Both the position numbers and the translations under genes were made by a program. This document shows, piece by piece, positions 8,261 to 16,552 of a stretch of 64,000 bases of DNA. Position 1 is the first letter of the stretch. Each line of letters begins with the position of its first letter. The DNA is from Alistipes senegalensis JC50 (GTDB lineage Bacteria > Bacteroidota > Bacteroidia > Bacteroidales > Rikenellaceae): contig NZ_CP102252.1 in assembly GCF_025145645.1 (NCBI RefSeq), positions 3,534,001-3,598,000 on the forward strand, read 5' to 3'. Under the pieces are notes generated by a model. It saw nothing but the letters and a program-made list of their open reading frames with translations. It searched no databases and was not told where the DNA came from.

Positions 8261-8977
8261 CAGTTCTCCGATTAAATCCCTGACGACAACCGAGGCGCAT
8301 CCGATGCCGAACAGCGCCGGGATGTAGGAGATGGTTCCGACGTTCGACTTCTTGTTCTGCTCCTCGCAGAGGATCATCGCTCCCTCGCGCATCGGTTCGG
8401 GCGAGAAGACGGCCCGGAAGCCCCGGCGGATGCCGATTTTGTGGAGCCGCTTGCGGAGCATGTGGGCCAGCGGGCAGTGGTGGGTTTTCGAAATGTCGGC
8501 GATCTCCAGCTTCGTGGGATCGGTCTTGGCCCCGGCGCCCATCGAGCTCACCAGCGGCAGTCCCCGTTCCAATGCGGCGGCGATCAGCGCCAGTTTGGGC
8601 GAGAGGGTGTCGATGGCGTCCACCACGTAGTCGTAGCGCGCGGCGTCGAGCAGCGTGTAGGTCTCCTCGTCCTTGATATATTTATTGACCACCGTGAGTG
8701 CGATTTCGGGGTTGATGTCGCGCAGGCGTTCGGCCAGCACCTCGGATTTCGGACGGCCGACGGTGGAGTGCAGCGCCACCAGCTGGCGGTTGATGTTCGT
8801 CGCGTTCACCGTGTCGGCGTCGGCCACGGTCATGCGTCCCACGCCCGCCCGGGCGATCATCTCCGCGGCGTAGGCCCCCACGCCGCCCAGTCCGACCACG
8901 AGCACGTGGGCGTTTTTCAGGAGCGCGAGTTTCTCCGCGCCCAACAGCAATTCGGTTCTTTCCAGCCAGTTATCCAT
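8252..8977 (-). CDS. tcdA: tRNA threonylcarbamoyladenosine dehydratase
   Basis: This E1-like enzyme uses ATP to cyclise threonylcarbamoyladenosine at position 37 of tRNAs to the ct6A form. The 241-residue product has the ThiF/UBA nucleotide-binding motif GLGGVGAYAAE near residue 29, the downstream DADTVNATNINRQ block that binds ATP, and DAIDTLSPK. The frame is open further upstream, but that part lies inside tatD and lacks family similarity. I therefore start at the ATG at 8975-8977, which overlaps the tatD stop by 8 bp, typical of translational coupling. The N-terminal sequence from this start matches the usual family start. Confidence 0.92.
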   Translation of the reverse strand: MDNWLERTELLLGAEKLALLKNAHVLVVGLGGVGAYAAEMIARAGVGRMTVADADTVNATNINRQLVALHSTVGRPKSEVLAERLRDINPEIALTVVNKYIKDEETYTLLDAARYDYVVDAIDTLSPKLALIAAALERGLPLVSSMGAGAKTDPTKLEIADISKTHHCPLAHMLRKRLHKIGIRRGFRAVFSPEPMREGAMILCEEQNKKSNVGTISYIPALFGIGCASVVVRDLIGELEG

Positions 8978-9560
8978 GCCGAGTTTCGAATATTCGTTCG
9001 TAATTAGCCAGCGTCGCCCGTTGCAACACCTCCGTCGGAACGCTCCTCGCTTCGGCCGCCCGGGCGTAGATCTCTTCGATCGGCACGGGGCTGTCGTCGG
9101 TCTCCAGAAAGAGCTGCGAAAGGGGCGTTTCGCGCAGCGCCGCAAGCGTTTTGGGCGATGCGAAGGCGCGTTCGCCGAACGAGAGGAAATAGCCTTTCGC
9201 CAGGGCCTGCCGCGCCTGCTCGGGCGATCCGATGAATCCGTGGAAGATCACGGCCCGGGGTTCGCACGCCGCCAGTTCGCGCATCAGCGGTTCGAAGGCC
9301 CTCACGCAGTGGAGCACCACCGGGAGCTCTCGCTCACGGGCCAGCCGCAGCTGGGCGCGCAGTGCCTCGGTCTGCACCTCGCGCGAGGGGCCGTGCACGA
9401 AGTCGAGCCCTGTCTCGCCCACGGCCTGCGCGTCGGAGAGCCGCTCGCCGAGCGTTGCAACGAGCTGCATGTCTGCATCCCACGGATGTACGCCCTCCGT
9501 GCGGAGTTCGATTCCCGACCCCGTCGGGCGGTGGGTGTGTATGTTGACGTAGGGAAGCAT
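8970..9560 (-). CDS. TatD-family metal-dependent hydrolase, short form
   Basis: TatD proteins are TIM-barrel metal hydrolases, several with DNase activity on damaged or 3' DNA ends. The visible metal-site motifs are H8-T-H10 at the start, GVHPWD, GETGLD near residue 48, HC near residue 83, FHGF near residue 105 and ETDD near residue 152. At 196 residues it is shorter than the roughly 260 of E. coli TatD, but the motif order is complete. It is the first gene of a minus-strand unit, overlaps tcdA by 8 bp, and has a promoter so close that the mRNA would have almost no leader. Confidence 0.88.
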   Translation of the reverse strand: MLPYVNIHTHRPTGSGIELRTEGVHPWDADMQLVATLGERLSDAQAVGETGLDFVHGPSREVQTEALRAQLRLARERELPVVLHCVRAFEPLMRELAACEPRAVIFHGFIGSPEQARQALAKGYFLSFGERAFASPKTLAALRETPLSQLFLETDDSPVPIEEIYARAAEARSVPTEVLQRATLANYERIFETRHG

Positions 9561-9568
9561 GGCGACGG

Positions 9569-9600
9569 CAAATTTAGGAATTTAACGGGAGCATTGCCAA
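9569..9600 (-). promoter_or_regulatory. Promoter of tatD-tcdA
   Basis: On the minus strand TTG (9598-9600), a 21-bp spacer and TAAATTTG (9569-9576) fit the consensus. The -7 box ends only 8 bp before the tatD ATG, implying a leaderless or nearly leaderless transcript. Confidence 0.6.
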
Positions 9601-9790
9601 TTCGGGGCCAATTTTTTAACGTTCCGGCCGTTCCGGAATCTCGCCGGGGTGCTTCCGGGGGATTCCGAAATCATTTCGAAATGCAATCAATCGAAAGTCT
9701 GTTGTTTTGGCCCCGAAAGCAGGACCCGTAAATCTTAATATATTTAAGAAATATTGGTTTGCGCATGGGTGTTTTCAGGAAAAAATTTTG

Positions 9791-9798
9791 TACTTTCG
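9791..9798 (+). promoter_or_regulatory. Minus-7 element of the nqr operon promoter
   Basis: TACTTTCG is a common variant of TAnnTTTG and lies 80 bp before nqrA. No good TTG is found at the right spacing, so the promoter is weak or needs an activator. Confidence 0.5.
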
Positions 9799-9809
9799 CA
9801 CGCGATTAA

Positions 9810-9827
9810 TTGTTAGCCCACTAACAA
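9810..9827 (+). promoter_or_regulatory. 18-bp palindrome at the start of the nqr leader
   Basis: TTGTTAG-CCCA-CTAACAA is a perfect inverted repeat 12 bp after the -7 box, around the expected transcription start. It could be an operator or a 5' mRNA hairpin. A smaller inverted repeat (GGAAT/ATTCC) follows at 9836-9849. Confidence 0.5.
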
Positions 9828-9878
9828 CGCTATGCGGAATACTAATTCCAAACTCATAACCATATCAAAATTTTAACC

Positions 9879-11234
9879 ATGTCGAAAATCATTACACTAC
9901 GCAAGGGTTTAGACATCAATCTGGTGGGCAAACCCCAGGAGTCGCTCGCGGAAGCGCCGCTGGCTTCGGAGTATGCCCTCTCGCCCCTCGATTTCGAGGG
10001 CGTGACTCCCAAGCTGCTGGTTAAGGAGGGCGATAAGGTGAAAGCCGGTACGCCGTTGTTCTTCAACAAGGCCAACGAGCGCATCCTCTTCACGTCGCCC
10101 GTCAGCGGCACGGTGGCCGCCGTCAACCGCGGTGAGAAGCGCAAGATTCTCAGCGTGACGGTGACCCCCGACGCCACGCAGGAGTACGAGGAGTTCGCAA
10201 AGCCCGACTTGAAATCGGCTTCGCGCGAGCAGATCGTCGAACTGCTGCTCCGGTCGGGCCTCTGGCCGATGATCGTGCAGCGGCCCTACGGCATCATCGC
10301 CGATCCCAACGACACGCCGAAAGCGGTCTTCGTCTCCGCGTTCGACTCGGCGCCTCTGGCCCCGGACTACAACTACGTCCTGAAAGCCGAGCAGAAGAAC
10401 CTTCAGACGGGTATCGACGTGATGCGGAAACTCACGGCCGGCAAGGTGCACCTCTCGGTGCGCGCCAAGGCCGAAGGGCAGATGCCGTCGCTCCGAGGTG
10501 CCGAGATGCACACCTTCGCCGGCAAGCATCCCGTCGGCAACGTCGGCGTGCAGATCCACCACATCGACCCCGTGAACAAGGGCGAGGTGGTGTGGACGGT
10601 CAACGTGCAGGATCTGGCCATCATCGGCCGCCTGTTCAACGAAGGCCGCGTCGATATGACGAAGATCATCGCCGTGACCGGCTCGGAGATCGAGAAGCCG
10701 CAGTACGTCCGCATCGTGGGCGGCGCGAAGGTCGATTCCGTGGTCAAGGGCAACGTGAAGCCGCAGAAAGAGGGCGACAGCATCCGTTTCATCTCGGGCA
10801 ACGTGCTCACGGGCACCAAGACCTCGCCGGACGGATTCATGGGCTTCTATGCCAACCAGCTGACGGCCATCCCCGAGGGCGACAAATACGAACTGCTGGG
10901 CTGGGCGATGCCCCGCTTCAAGAAGTTCTCCGTCTCGCGCGCCTATTTCTCGTGGCTCTGCCCGAAAAAGGCTTACGACCTCGACACCAACATGAACGGC
11001 GGCGAGCGTCCGTTCGTCGTGACGGGGCTCTACGAGCAGTATCTGCCGATGGACATCTACCCGATGTATCTCCTGAAGGCGTGCCTTGCGGGCGACATCG
11101 ACAAGATGGAGAATCTCGGCATCTACGAGGTCACGGAGGAGGATTTCGCGCTGTGCGAGTTCGTCGATCCCTCGAAGATCGAGATCCAGCAGATCATCCG
11201 CGACGGTATTAACTTAATGATCAGGGAGGCTTAA
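9879..11234 (+). CDS. nqrA: Na(+)-translocating NADH:quinone reductase subunit A
   Basis: NqrA is the cofactor-free cytoplasmic subunit of the sodium-pumping NADH:quinone reductase and helps form the quinone site with NqrB. The 451-residue protein has the family start (LRKGLDINLVGKP), a biotinyl/lipoyl-like domain containing SPVSGTV near residue 72, and a SLBB-type region after it. The closing segment has the cysteine-bearing stretches typical of NqrA (SWLCPKKAYDLDTN near residue 364). It is the first of six genes in the canonical A-B-C-D-E-F order, with nqrB starting 2 bp after its stop. Confidence 0.97.
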   Translation: MSKIITLRKGLDINLVGKPQESLAEAPLASEYALSPLDFEGVTPKLLVKEGDKVKAGTPLFFNKANERILFTSPVSGTVAAVNRGEKRKILSVTVTPDATQEYEEFAKPDLKSASREQIVELLLRSGLWPMIVQRPYGIIADPNDTPKAVFVSAFDSAPLAPDYNYVLKAEQKNLQTGIDVMRKLTAGKVHLSVRAKAEGQMPSLRGAEMHTFAGKHPVGNVGVQIHHIDPVNKGEVVWTVNVQDLAIIGRLFNEGRVDMTKIIAVTGSEIEKPQYVRIVGGAKVDSVVKGNVKPQKEGDSIRFISGNVLTGTKTSPDGFMGFYANQLTAIPEGDKYELLGWAMPRFKKFSVSRAYFSWLCPKKAYDLDTNMNGGERPFVVTGLYEQYLPMDIYPMYLLKACLAGDIDKMENLGIYEVTEEDFALCEFVDPSKIEIQQIIRDGINLMIREA

Positions 11235-11236
11235 AG

Positions 11237-12364
11237 ATGGGACTTCGTAAATTCATGGACAATATCAAGCCCACGTTCTCGAAAGGCGGGAAGCTGGGCT
11301 TTCTGGAATCGACGTTCGACGCGTTCGAAACGTTCCTCTTCGTACCCAACACCACGACCCGGAAAGGTGCGCACATCCGCGACTGCAACGACATGAAACG
11401 CACGATGATCATGGTCGTCGTGGCGCTGATGCCGGCATTCCTCTTCGGTTGCTACAACACGGGCGTTCAGGTCGGGCTGGAAGGCTTCCAGGCTTTCTTC
11501 TACGGACTGGTCCGCGTGCTGCCGATGGTCTGCGTTTCGTATATCGTGGGTCTGGGCATCGAGTTCGGGTTCGCGCAGGCGCGCGGCCACGAGGTCAACG
11601 AGGGCTTCCTCGTTTCGGGCCTCCTGATCCCGATGATCTTCCCCGTATCGACCCCGCTCTGGATGGTCGGGCTTTCGACGGCTTTCGCCGTGGTCTTCGG
11701 CAAGGAGGTCTTCGGCGGTACGGGCATGAACGTCTTCAACCCCGCGCTGCTGGCCCGCGCCTTCGCGTTCTTCGCCTACACCCCTTCGATGTCGGGCGAA
11801 ACGGTGTGGTATTCCGACTGGACGATGATGGGTGCGCATGTTGACGGCATCACCGGCGCCACGGCCCTCGAACAGCTCGGCACGACCGGCACGATGGCTT
11901 TCTCGCCGTTGGACGCCTTCCTGGGATTCATCCCCGGATCGTTCGGCGAGACCTCGACGCTGGCCATCCTCATCGGCGCCGCCATCCTGCTCTTCACGGG
12001 CATCGCCTCGTGGCGCACGATGGTTTCGGTGTTCGCCGGCGGACTGGCGATGGGCTATCTGTTCCAGACGCTCGGCGTGACGGAATATCCCGCCTGGTGG
12101 CATCTGATCGTCGGCGGCTTCGCCTTCGGCGCGGTCTTCATGGCCACGGACCCCGTGACCTCGTCGCAGACCAATACCGGCAAGTACATCGTGGGTCTGA
12201 TGACCGGTGCGCTGGCCGTGCTGATCCGCGTGGTCAACCCGGCCTATCCCGAAGGCATGATGCTTTCGATCCTCTTTATGAACGCGCTGGCTCCGCTGGT
12301 CGATTACTACGTGGTCGAGGCCAACGTCGCCCGCCGCAAGAAACGTGTCAAACTCGCAAAATAG
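11237..12364 (+). CDS. nqrB: Na(+)-translocating NADH:quinone reductase subunit B
   Basis: NqrB is the large membrane subunit that carries one covalently bound FMN, riboflavin and the sodium path. The 375-residue protein has many hydrophobic helices and the flavinylation motif DGITGATAL, in which T209 is the expected FMN attachment residue. The ApbE flavin transferase needed for attachment is not in this window. The spacing of 2 bp after nqrA and 12 bp before nqrC points to a single transcript. Confidence 0.97.
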   Translation: MGLRKFMDNIKPTFSKGGKLGFLESTFDAFETFLFVPNTTTRKGAHIRDCNDMKRTMIMVVVALMPAFLFGCYNTGVQVGLEGFQAFFYGLVRVLPMVCVSYIVGLGIEFGFAQARGHEVNEGFLVSGLLIPMIFPVSTPLWMVGLSTAFAVVFGKEVFGGTGMNVFNPALLARAFAFFAYTPSMSGETVWYSDWTMMGAHVDGITGATALEQLGTTGTMAFSPLDAFLGFIPGSFGETSTLAILIGAAILLFTGIASWRTMVSVFAGGLAMGYLFQTLGVTEYPAWWHLIVGGFAFGAVFMATDPVTSSQTNTGKYIVGLMTGALAVLIRVVNPAYPEGMMLSILFMNALAPLVDYYVVEANVARRKKRVKLAK

Positions 12365-12376
12365 GGGAGATAAGTT

Positions 12377-13228
12377 ATGGCAACGAAAAAATTCAAATGC
12401 AATGTCTGCGGCTACATCCACGAAGGTGACGCCGCGCCCGCTAACTGCCCTGTCTGCGGAGTTCCCGCCTCGGAATTCACCGAACTGAAGCAGGAGAAAA
12501 AGGGGCTGTTCAGCGACAAGAACGGCAATGCCTATATTATTATGTACTCGACGGTGATGGTCGTCGTCGTGGCCGTATTGCTGGCCGTGGCCGCCCTCGC
12601 CCTCAAACCCCGTCAGGATGCCAACGACCTGAACGAGAAGAAGCAGAACATCCTCGCGTCGCTCTCGGCACTGGACAAGTCCTACGACGAGTATATCGAC
12701 GCCTACGTCGTGGACAAGGAGGGCAAGCGGATCGAGGGCGAAGAGGTCTTCGCGCTGCTCAACGACCTGCCGGACACTTTCAAGAAGGGCAAGTTCCCGA
12801 TCTTCGAGGCCAAGGACGGCCGCGTGGTCATTCCCGTGACGGGCATGGGCCTCTGGGGTCCGGTCTGGGGATACGTCGCCCTGGAGAAGGATATGAACAC
12901 CGTGGCCGGTATCATCATGGCCCACAAGGGCGAGACTCCGGGCCTCGGCGCCGAGATCGCTACGCCGAAATATCAGGCCAATTTCGTCGGCAAGACGATC
13001 TTCGAAGGCGACGAGTTCGTCTCGGTGAAGCTCCGCAAGGGCGGCGCCAAGGACCCCGCGCACGAGGTGGACGCCATCTCGGGCGGTACGAAGACCTCCG
13101 ACGGCGTGACGGCGATGTTTTACAACAGTCTGGAAAACTACCTGCCCCTGTTGGAGGCCAAGCGTGCGGCCGGAGCGGCCCCCGCGGCAGAAGTGTCTAA
13201 CGAAGAAAATGTAGAAAACAATGAGTAA
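12377..13228 (+). CDS. nqrC: NqrC with an extra N-terminal rubredoxin-like domain
   Basis: NqrC is a single-span subunit that carries a covalent FMN in a periplasmic domain. Here residues 1-35 form an added rubredoxin-like module with C8-x2-C11 and C24-x2-C27, very like the C-terminal domain of rubrerythrin. A linker, one membrane span at about residues 54-78 and then the FMN-binding domain follow. The flavinylation motif reads SGGTKTS, with T238 as the acceptor; most NqrC proteins have SGAT, so alanine is replaced by glycine. With the usual NqrC topology the cysteine module would face the cytoplasm near the NqrF iron-sulfur domain. ATG at 12377 is the only start close to nqrB, so the extension belongs to the gene. 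The last 8 bp overlap nqrD. Confidence 0.93.
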   Translation: MATKKFKCNVCGYIHEGDAAPANCPVCGVPASEFTELKQEKKGLFSDKNGNAYIIMYSTVMVVVVAVLLAVAALALKPRQDANDLNEKKQNILASLSALDKSYDEYIDAYVVDKEGKRIEGEEVFALLNDLPDTFKKGKFPIFEAKDGRVVIPVTGMGLWGPVWGYVALEKDMNTVAGIIMAHKGETPGLGAEIATPKYQANFVGKTIFEGDEFVSVKLRKGGAKDPAHEVDAISGGTKTSDGVTAMFYNSLENYLPLLEAKRAAGAAPAAEVSNEENVENNE

Positions 13229-13877
13229 GATGGAAAAAGAGCCTTTGTTTTCGGCCAAGAACCTCAAATACCTGACGGGTCCGTTCTCGGCGAACAACCC
13301 GGTCATCGTGCAGATCCTCGGTATCTGCTCGGCGCTGGCCGTCACCGTGCAGCTCAAACCCGCTATCGTTATGGCGCTCTCCGTGACGGTCGTTACGGGA
13401 TTCTCGAACCTCGTGATGTCGCTGCTGCGCAACGGCGTTCCCTCGCGCATCCGCATCATCGTCCAGCTCGTCGTCATCGCCGCGCTGGTGATCCTCGTCG
13501 ATCAGGTGCTCAAAGCATTCGTTTACGAAGTTTCGAAGCAGCTGTCGGTCTACGTCGGACTGATCATCACCAACTGTATCGTCATGGGCCGCGTCGAGGC
13601 TTTCGCGCTGGCCAACAAGCCCTGGGCGTCGTTCCTCGACGGTATCGGCAACGGTCTGGGCTACGGTCTGATTCTGGTGATCGTGGCCTTCTTCCGCGAA
13701 CTGTTCGGCTCGGGCAGCCTGCTGGGCTTCCGCATCATCCCCGAGAGCTGGTACATGGCCGAAGGCGGTTTCTATTCGAACTGCGGACTGATGCTCTTCC
13801 CGCCGATGGCGCTGATCATCGTGGGCTGCATCATCTGGGTGCACCGTTCGCGCAACAAGGACTTACAGGAAAAATAG
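13221..13877 (+). CDS. nqrD: Na(+)-translocating NADH:quinone reductase subunit D
   Basis: This 218-residue membrane subunit pairs with NqrE around an intramembrane iron-sulfur centre. Two cysteines sit in the symmetric half-helix motifs expected for its ligands: C36 in ILGICSAL and C119 in IITNCIVMGR. About six hydrophobic spans follow the short cytoplasmic N-terminus. The start overlaps the nqrC stop by 8 bp, and nqrE begins 11 bp after its stop. Confidence 0.97.
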   Translation: MSKMEKEPLFSAKNLKYLTGPFSANNPVIVQILGICSALAVTVQLKPAIVMALSVTVVTGFSNLVMSLLRNGVPSRIRIIVQLVVIAALVILVDQVLKAFVYEVSKQLSVYVGLIITNCIVMGRVEAFALANKPWASFLDGIGNGLGYGLILVIVAFFRELFGSGSLLGFRIIPESWYMAEGGFYSNCGLMLFPPMALIIVGCIIWVHRSRNKDLQEK

Positions 13878-13888
13878 GAGGATAACGT

Positions 13889-14497
13889 ATGGAATCATTG
13901 AATATCTTCATCCGGTCGATCTTCATCGACAACATGGTCTTCGCCTTCTTCTTCGGCATGTGCTCCTACATCGCCGTGTCGAAGAGCGTGAAGACGGCCC
14001 TCGGGCTCGGCGCCGCTGTTACGTTCGTGATGGTGATGACCGTGCCGCTGAACTACCTTTTGTATGAATACGTGCTCAAAGCCGACGCGCTCGTCGCTGG
14101 CGTGGACCTGAGTTTCCTGACCTTCATCGTCTTCATCGCCACCATCGCGGCCTTCGTGCAGCTGGTGGAGATGGCCGTCGAGAAGTTCTCGCCGACGCTT
14201 TACAGCCAGCTGGGCATCTTCCTGCCGCTGATCGCCGTGAACTGCGCCATCATGGGCGGCTCGCTCTTCATGCAGCAGAAGGTCGATGCTGCGGAGCTTA
14301 CGTCGTTGTGGCAGACGATCGTCTACGGACTGGGTTCGGGACTGGGCTGGTGGCTGGCGATCGTGATGATGGCCGCCATCCGCGAGAAGACGACCTATTC
14401 GCACATCCCCGCGGCGCTGAAAGGCCCCGGCATCGCCTTCATCATCACCGGCCTGATGGGTATCGGTTTCATGATCTTCTCGGGCATTCAGTTCTAA
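13889..14497 (+). CDS. nqrE: Na(+)-translocating NADH:quinone reductase subunit E
   Basis: This 202-residue membrane subunit is homologous to NqrD in inverted orientation. C25 in FGMCSYIAVS and C119 in AVNCAIMGG are the expected iron-sulfur ligands supplied by NqrE. Six hydrophobic spans are visible and the length is standard. It lies between nqrD and nqrF in the operon, 23 bp before nqrF. Confidence 0.97.
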   Translation: MESLNIFIRSIFIDNMVFAFFFGMCSYIAVSKSVKTALGLGAAVTFVMVMTVPLNYLLYEYVLKADALVAGVDLSFLTFIVFIATIAAFVQLVEMAVEKFSPTLYSQLGIFLPLIAVNCAIMGGSLFMQQKVDAAELTSLWQTIVYGLGSGLGWWLAIVMMAAIREKTTYSHIPAALKGPGIAFIITGLMGIGFMIFSGIQF

Positions 14498-14520
14498 CCG
14501 TTAAAAAGAGATTCTGAAAA

Positions 14521-15783
14521 ATGACTACAACGATTTTAATAGCGATCGCAGCCTTTCTGGTGATCACGCTCGTGCTGGTCGCACTGCTTCTCTATGCGAA
14601 GGCGAAACTGACCTCCTCGGGCGACGTGACGATCGACATCAACAACGGCGAAAAGGTCATCAAGACCGAGAGCGGCTCGACGCTGCTCGCAACGCTGGCC
14701 AACAACAAGGTGTTCCTGCCTTCGGCCTGCGGCGGCGGCGGTTCGTGCGGCATGTGCAAATGCCAGGTGCTCGAAGGCGGCGGCGACATCCTGCCCACCG
14801 AGACGGGCTTCATCACGCGCAAGATGGCCAAGGACCACTGGCGTCTGGGCTGTCAGGTGAAGGTGAAGGAGAACCTCAAAATCAAGGTGCCCGAAGCCGT
14901 TCTGGGCGTCAAGAAGTGGGAGTGCACGGTGGTCTCGAACCGCAATATCTCGACCTTCCTCAAAGAGTTCGTCGTGAAACTGCCCGAGGGCGAGAACCTC
15001 AAATTCCGCAGCGGCGGTTACATCCAGATCGACATCCCGAAGTACGACGCCATCAAATTCTCGGACATGGACGTGGAGGAGAAGTACCGCGCCGACTGGG
15101 ACAAGTTCAAGATGTGGGACCTCGTCGCTACCAATCCCGAGCCGACGTTCCGCGCCTACTCGATGGCCAACCACCCGGCCGAGGGCAATATCATCATGCT
15201 CAACATCCGTATCGCCACGCCGCCGTTCGACAAGGCTACGGGCGGCTTTATGAAGGTCAACCCGGGCATCTGCTCGTCGTATGTCTTCTCGCGCAAGCCG
15301 GGTGACAAGATCACGATCTCGGGCCCTTACGGCGAGTTCTTCCTGCCGGACAACCTGCCCGACACCCAGGAGCTGATCTTCATCGGCGGCGGCGCGGGCA
15401 TGGCCCCGATGCGCAGCCACCTGATGCACCTGTTCAAGACCGAAAAGACCGCCAAACCGGTATCGTTCTGGTACGGCGCGCGTGCCCTGAAGGAGGTTCC
15501 CTACCTCGACGAGTTCCATCAGATCGAAAAGGACTTCCCCAACTTCAAGTTCAATCTGGCGCTGGACCGTCCCGATCCCGAGGCGGATGCCGCCGGGGTG
15601 GCTTACACGCCGGGCTTCGTGCACAACGTGCTGTATGAAAACTACCTGAAGAACCACCAGGCCCCCGAGGATTGCATCTACCTCATGTGCGGACCCCCGA
15701 TGATGATCTCTTCGGTGGTGAAGATGCTCGACAACCTCGGTGTGCCGCCTGAGAACATTCTTTACGACAACTTCGGGTCGTAG
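14521..15783 (+). CDS. nqrF: Na(+)-translocating NADH:quinone reductase subunit F
   Basis: NqrF takes electrons from cytoplasmic NADH and passes them through FAD and a [2Fe-2S] centre. The 420-residue protein has one N-terminal membrane span (about residues 4-26) and a ferredoxin domain with ligands C70, C76, C79 and C111, the same positions as in Vibrio NqrF. An FAD-binding domain with the RAYSMAN motif starting at R211 and an NADH-binding domain with GGGAGMAPMRSH near residue 290 follow. It is the last gene of the operon and is followed by a terminator. Confidence 0.98.
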   Translation: MTTTILIAIAAFLVITLVLVALLLYAKAKLTSSGDVTIDINNGEKVIKTESGSTLLATLANNKVFLPSACGGGGSCGMCKCQVLEGGGDILPTETGFITRKMAKDHWRLGCQVKVKENLKIKVPEAVLGVKKWECTVVSNRNISTFLKEFVVKLPEGENLKFRSGGYIQIDIPKYDAIKFSDMDVEEKYRADWDKFKMWDLVATNPEPTFRAYSMANHPAEGNIIMLNIRIATPPFDKATGGFMKVNPGICSSYVFSRKPGDKITISGPYGEFFLPDNLPDTQELIFIGGGAGMAPMRSHLMHLFKTEKTAKPVSFWYGARALKEVPYLDEFHQIEKDFPNFKFNLALDRPDPEADAAGVAYTPGFVHNVLYENYLKNHQAPEDCIYLMCGPPMMISSVVKMLDNLGVPPENILYDNFGS

Positions 15784-15823
15784 CAGGAGCCGCGATCCGT
15801 CAACGCCGCAGGCGTATGAACGA

Positions 15824-15872
15824 AGAGGAGGGGAGTTCCGGATTTATTCGGCGGCTTCCCTCCTCTCAGTTT
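15824..15872 (+). terminator. Terminator of the nqr operon
   Basis: AGAGGAGGG and CCCTCCTCT form a strong stem across a loop of about 25 bases and are followed by a modest T-containing tail. Confidence 0.65.
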
Positions 15873-15883
15873 ATCCTTCCCGC

Positions 15884-15915
15884 TTGCATATAAGTCAAAT
15901 AATTTCGTATTTTTG
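15884..15915 (+). promoter_or_regulatory. Promoter of the ECF sigma factor gene
   Basis: TTG (15884-15886), a 21-bp spacer and TATTTTTG (15908-15915) match the housekeeping consensus. The expected start site lies only about 10 bp before the GTG start codon. Confidence 0.65.
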
Positions 15916-15931
15916 TAAAAACATTTTCTGA

Positions 15932-16483
15932 GTGGAGCAGGAGCGGGAAATATTGGATCGGCTGGCGCACGGGGACCGGGAGGCGTTCGATGCGCTCTAT
16001 CTGCACTATGCTCCGAAAGTCGAGGAGATGGCGTTCTGGATGTTGAAGAGCCGGACGGAGGCGGAGGATGTCATGCAGTCCATCATGCTGAAAGTCTGGG
16101 AACGCAAAGAGGAGATCGCACAGATGACCCGTTTTTCCAATTATCTCTTTACGATGACGAAAAACGCCATTTTCGACATTTACAGCCGTTCGCTGGTGCA
16201 TGAGAAATACGAATCGGCCCAGTTGTCCTCCGTCCGCTATTTCCACGACGATACGCTCGACAGTCAGGTGGAGACGAACGATCTGGCGCTGCTGATCTCC
16301 ATCGCCGTGGACAAGATGCCCGATCAGCGGCGGCGTATCTTCCGGATGAGCCGTTACGAGGGCCTTTCGAACCGGGAGATCGCCGAACAGCTCCGGATCA
16401 GCGTCAAGACCGTGGAAAACCACATGACCGCCGCACTCGGCCAACTGCGGCGCCTGCTCGCCTCGATCACGATCTTTTTCTGA
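15932..16483 (+). CDS. ECF-type RNA polymerase sigma factor
   Basis: The 183-residue protein has sigma region 2 at about residues 8-80 (including the DVMQSIMLKVWER block) and region 4 at about residues 125-175, with the helix-turn-helix NREIAEQLRISVKTVENHM. It belongs to the Bacteroidota ECF group that pairs with FecR anti-sigma factors and SusC transducers. The frame begins with GTG at 15932; no in-frame ATG comes early enough to preserve region 2. FecR, STN-domain SusC and SusD follow on the same strand, so it most likely drives their transcription when the transporter senses its ligand. Confidence 0.93.
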   Translation: MEQEREILDRLAHGDREAFDALYLHYAPKVEEMAFWMLKSRTEAEDVMQSIMLKVWERKEEIAQMTRFSNYLFTMTKNAIFDIYSRSLVHEKYESAQLSSVRYFHDDTLDSQVETNDLALLISIAVDKMPDQRRRIFRMSRYEGLSNREIAEQLRISVKTVENHMTAALGQLRRLLASITIFF

Positions 16484-16552
16484 AAATCGTTCTTTGCCGC
16501 TGGGGGTTCTCCGGTCTTTCGCCGTTCTATATTATGAACAGCACCCCAAACG

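Noticed and set aside
11231..13477. Open frame of 748 codons antisense to nqrB-nqrD
   Set aside because: The six nqr genes on the plus strand are unambiguous; the antisense product is a charged, compositionally biased shadow.
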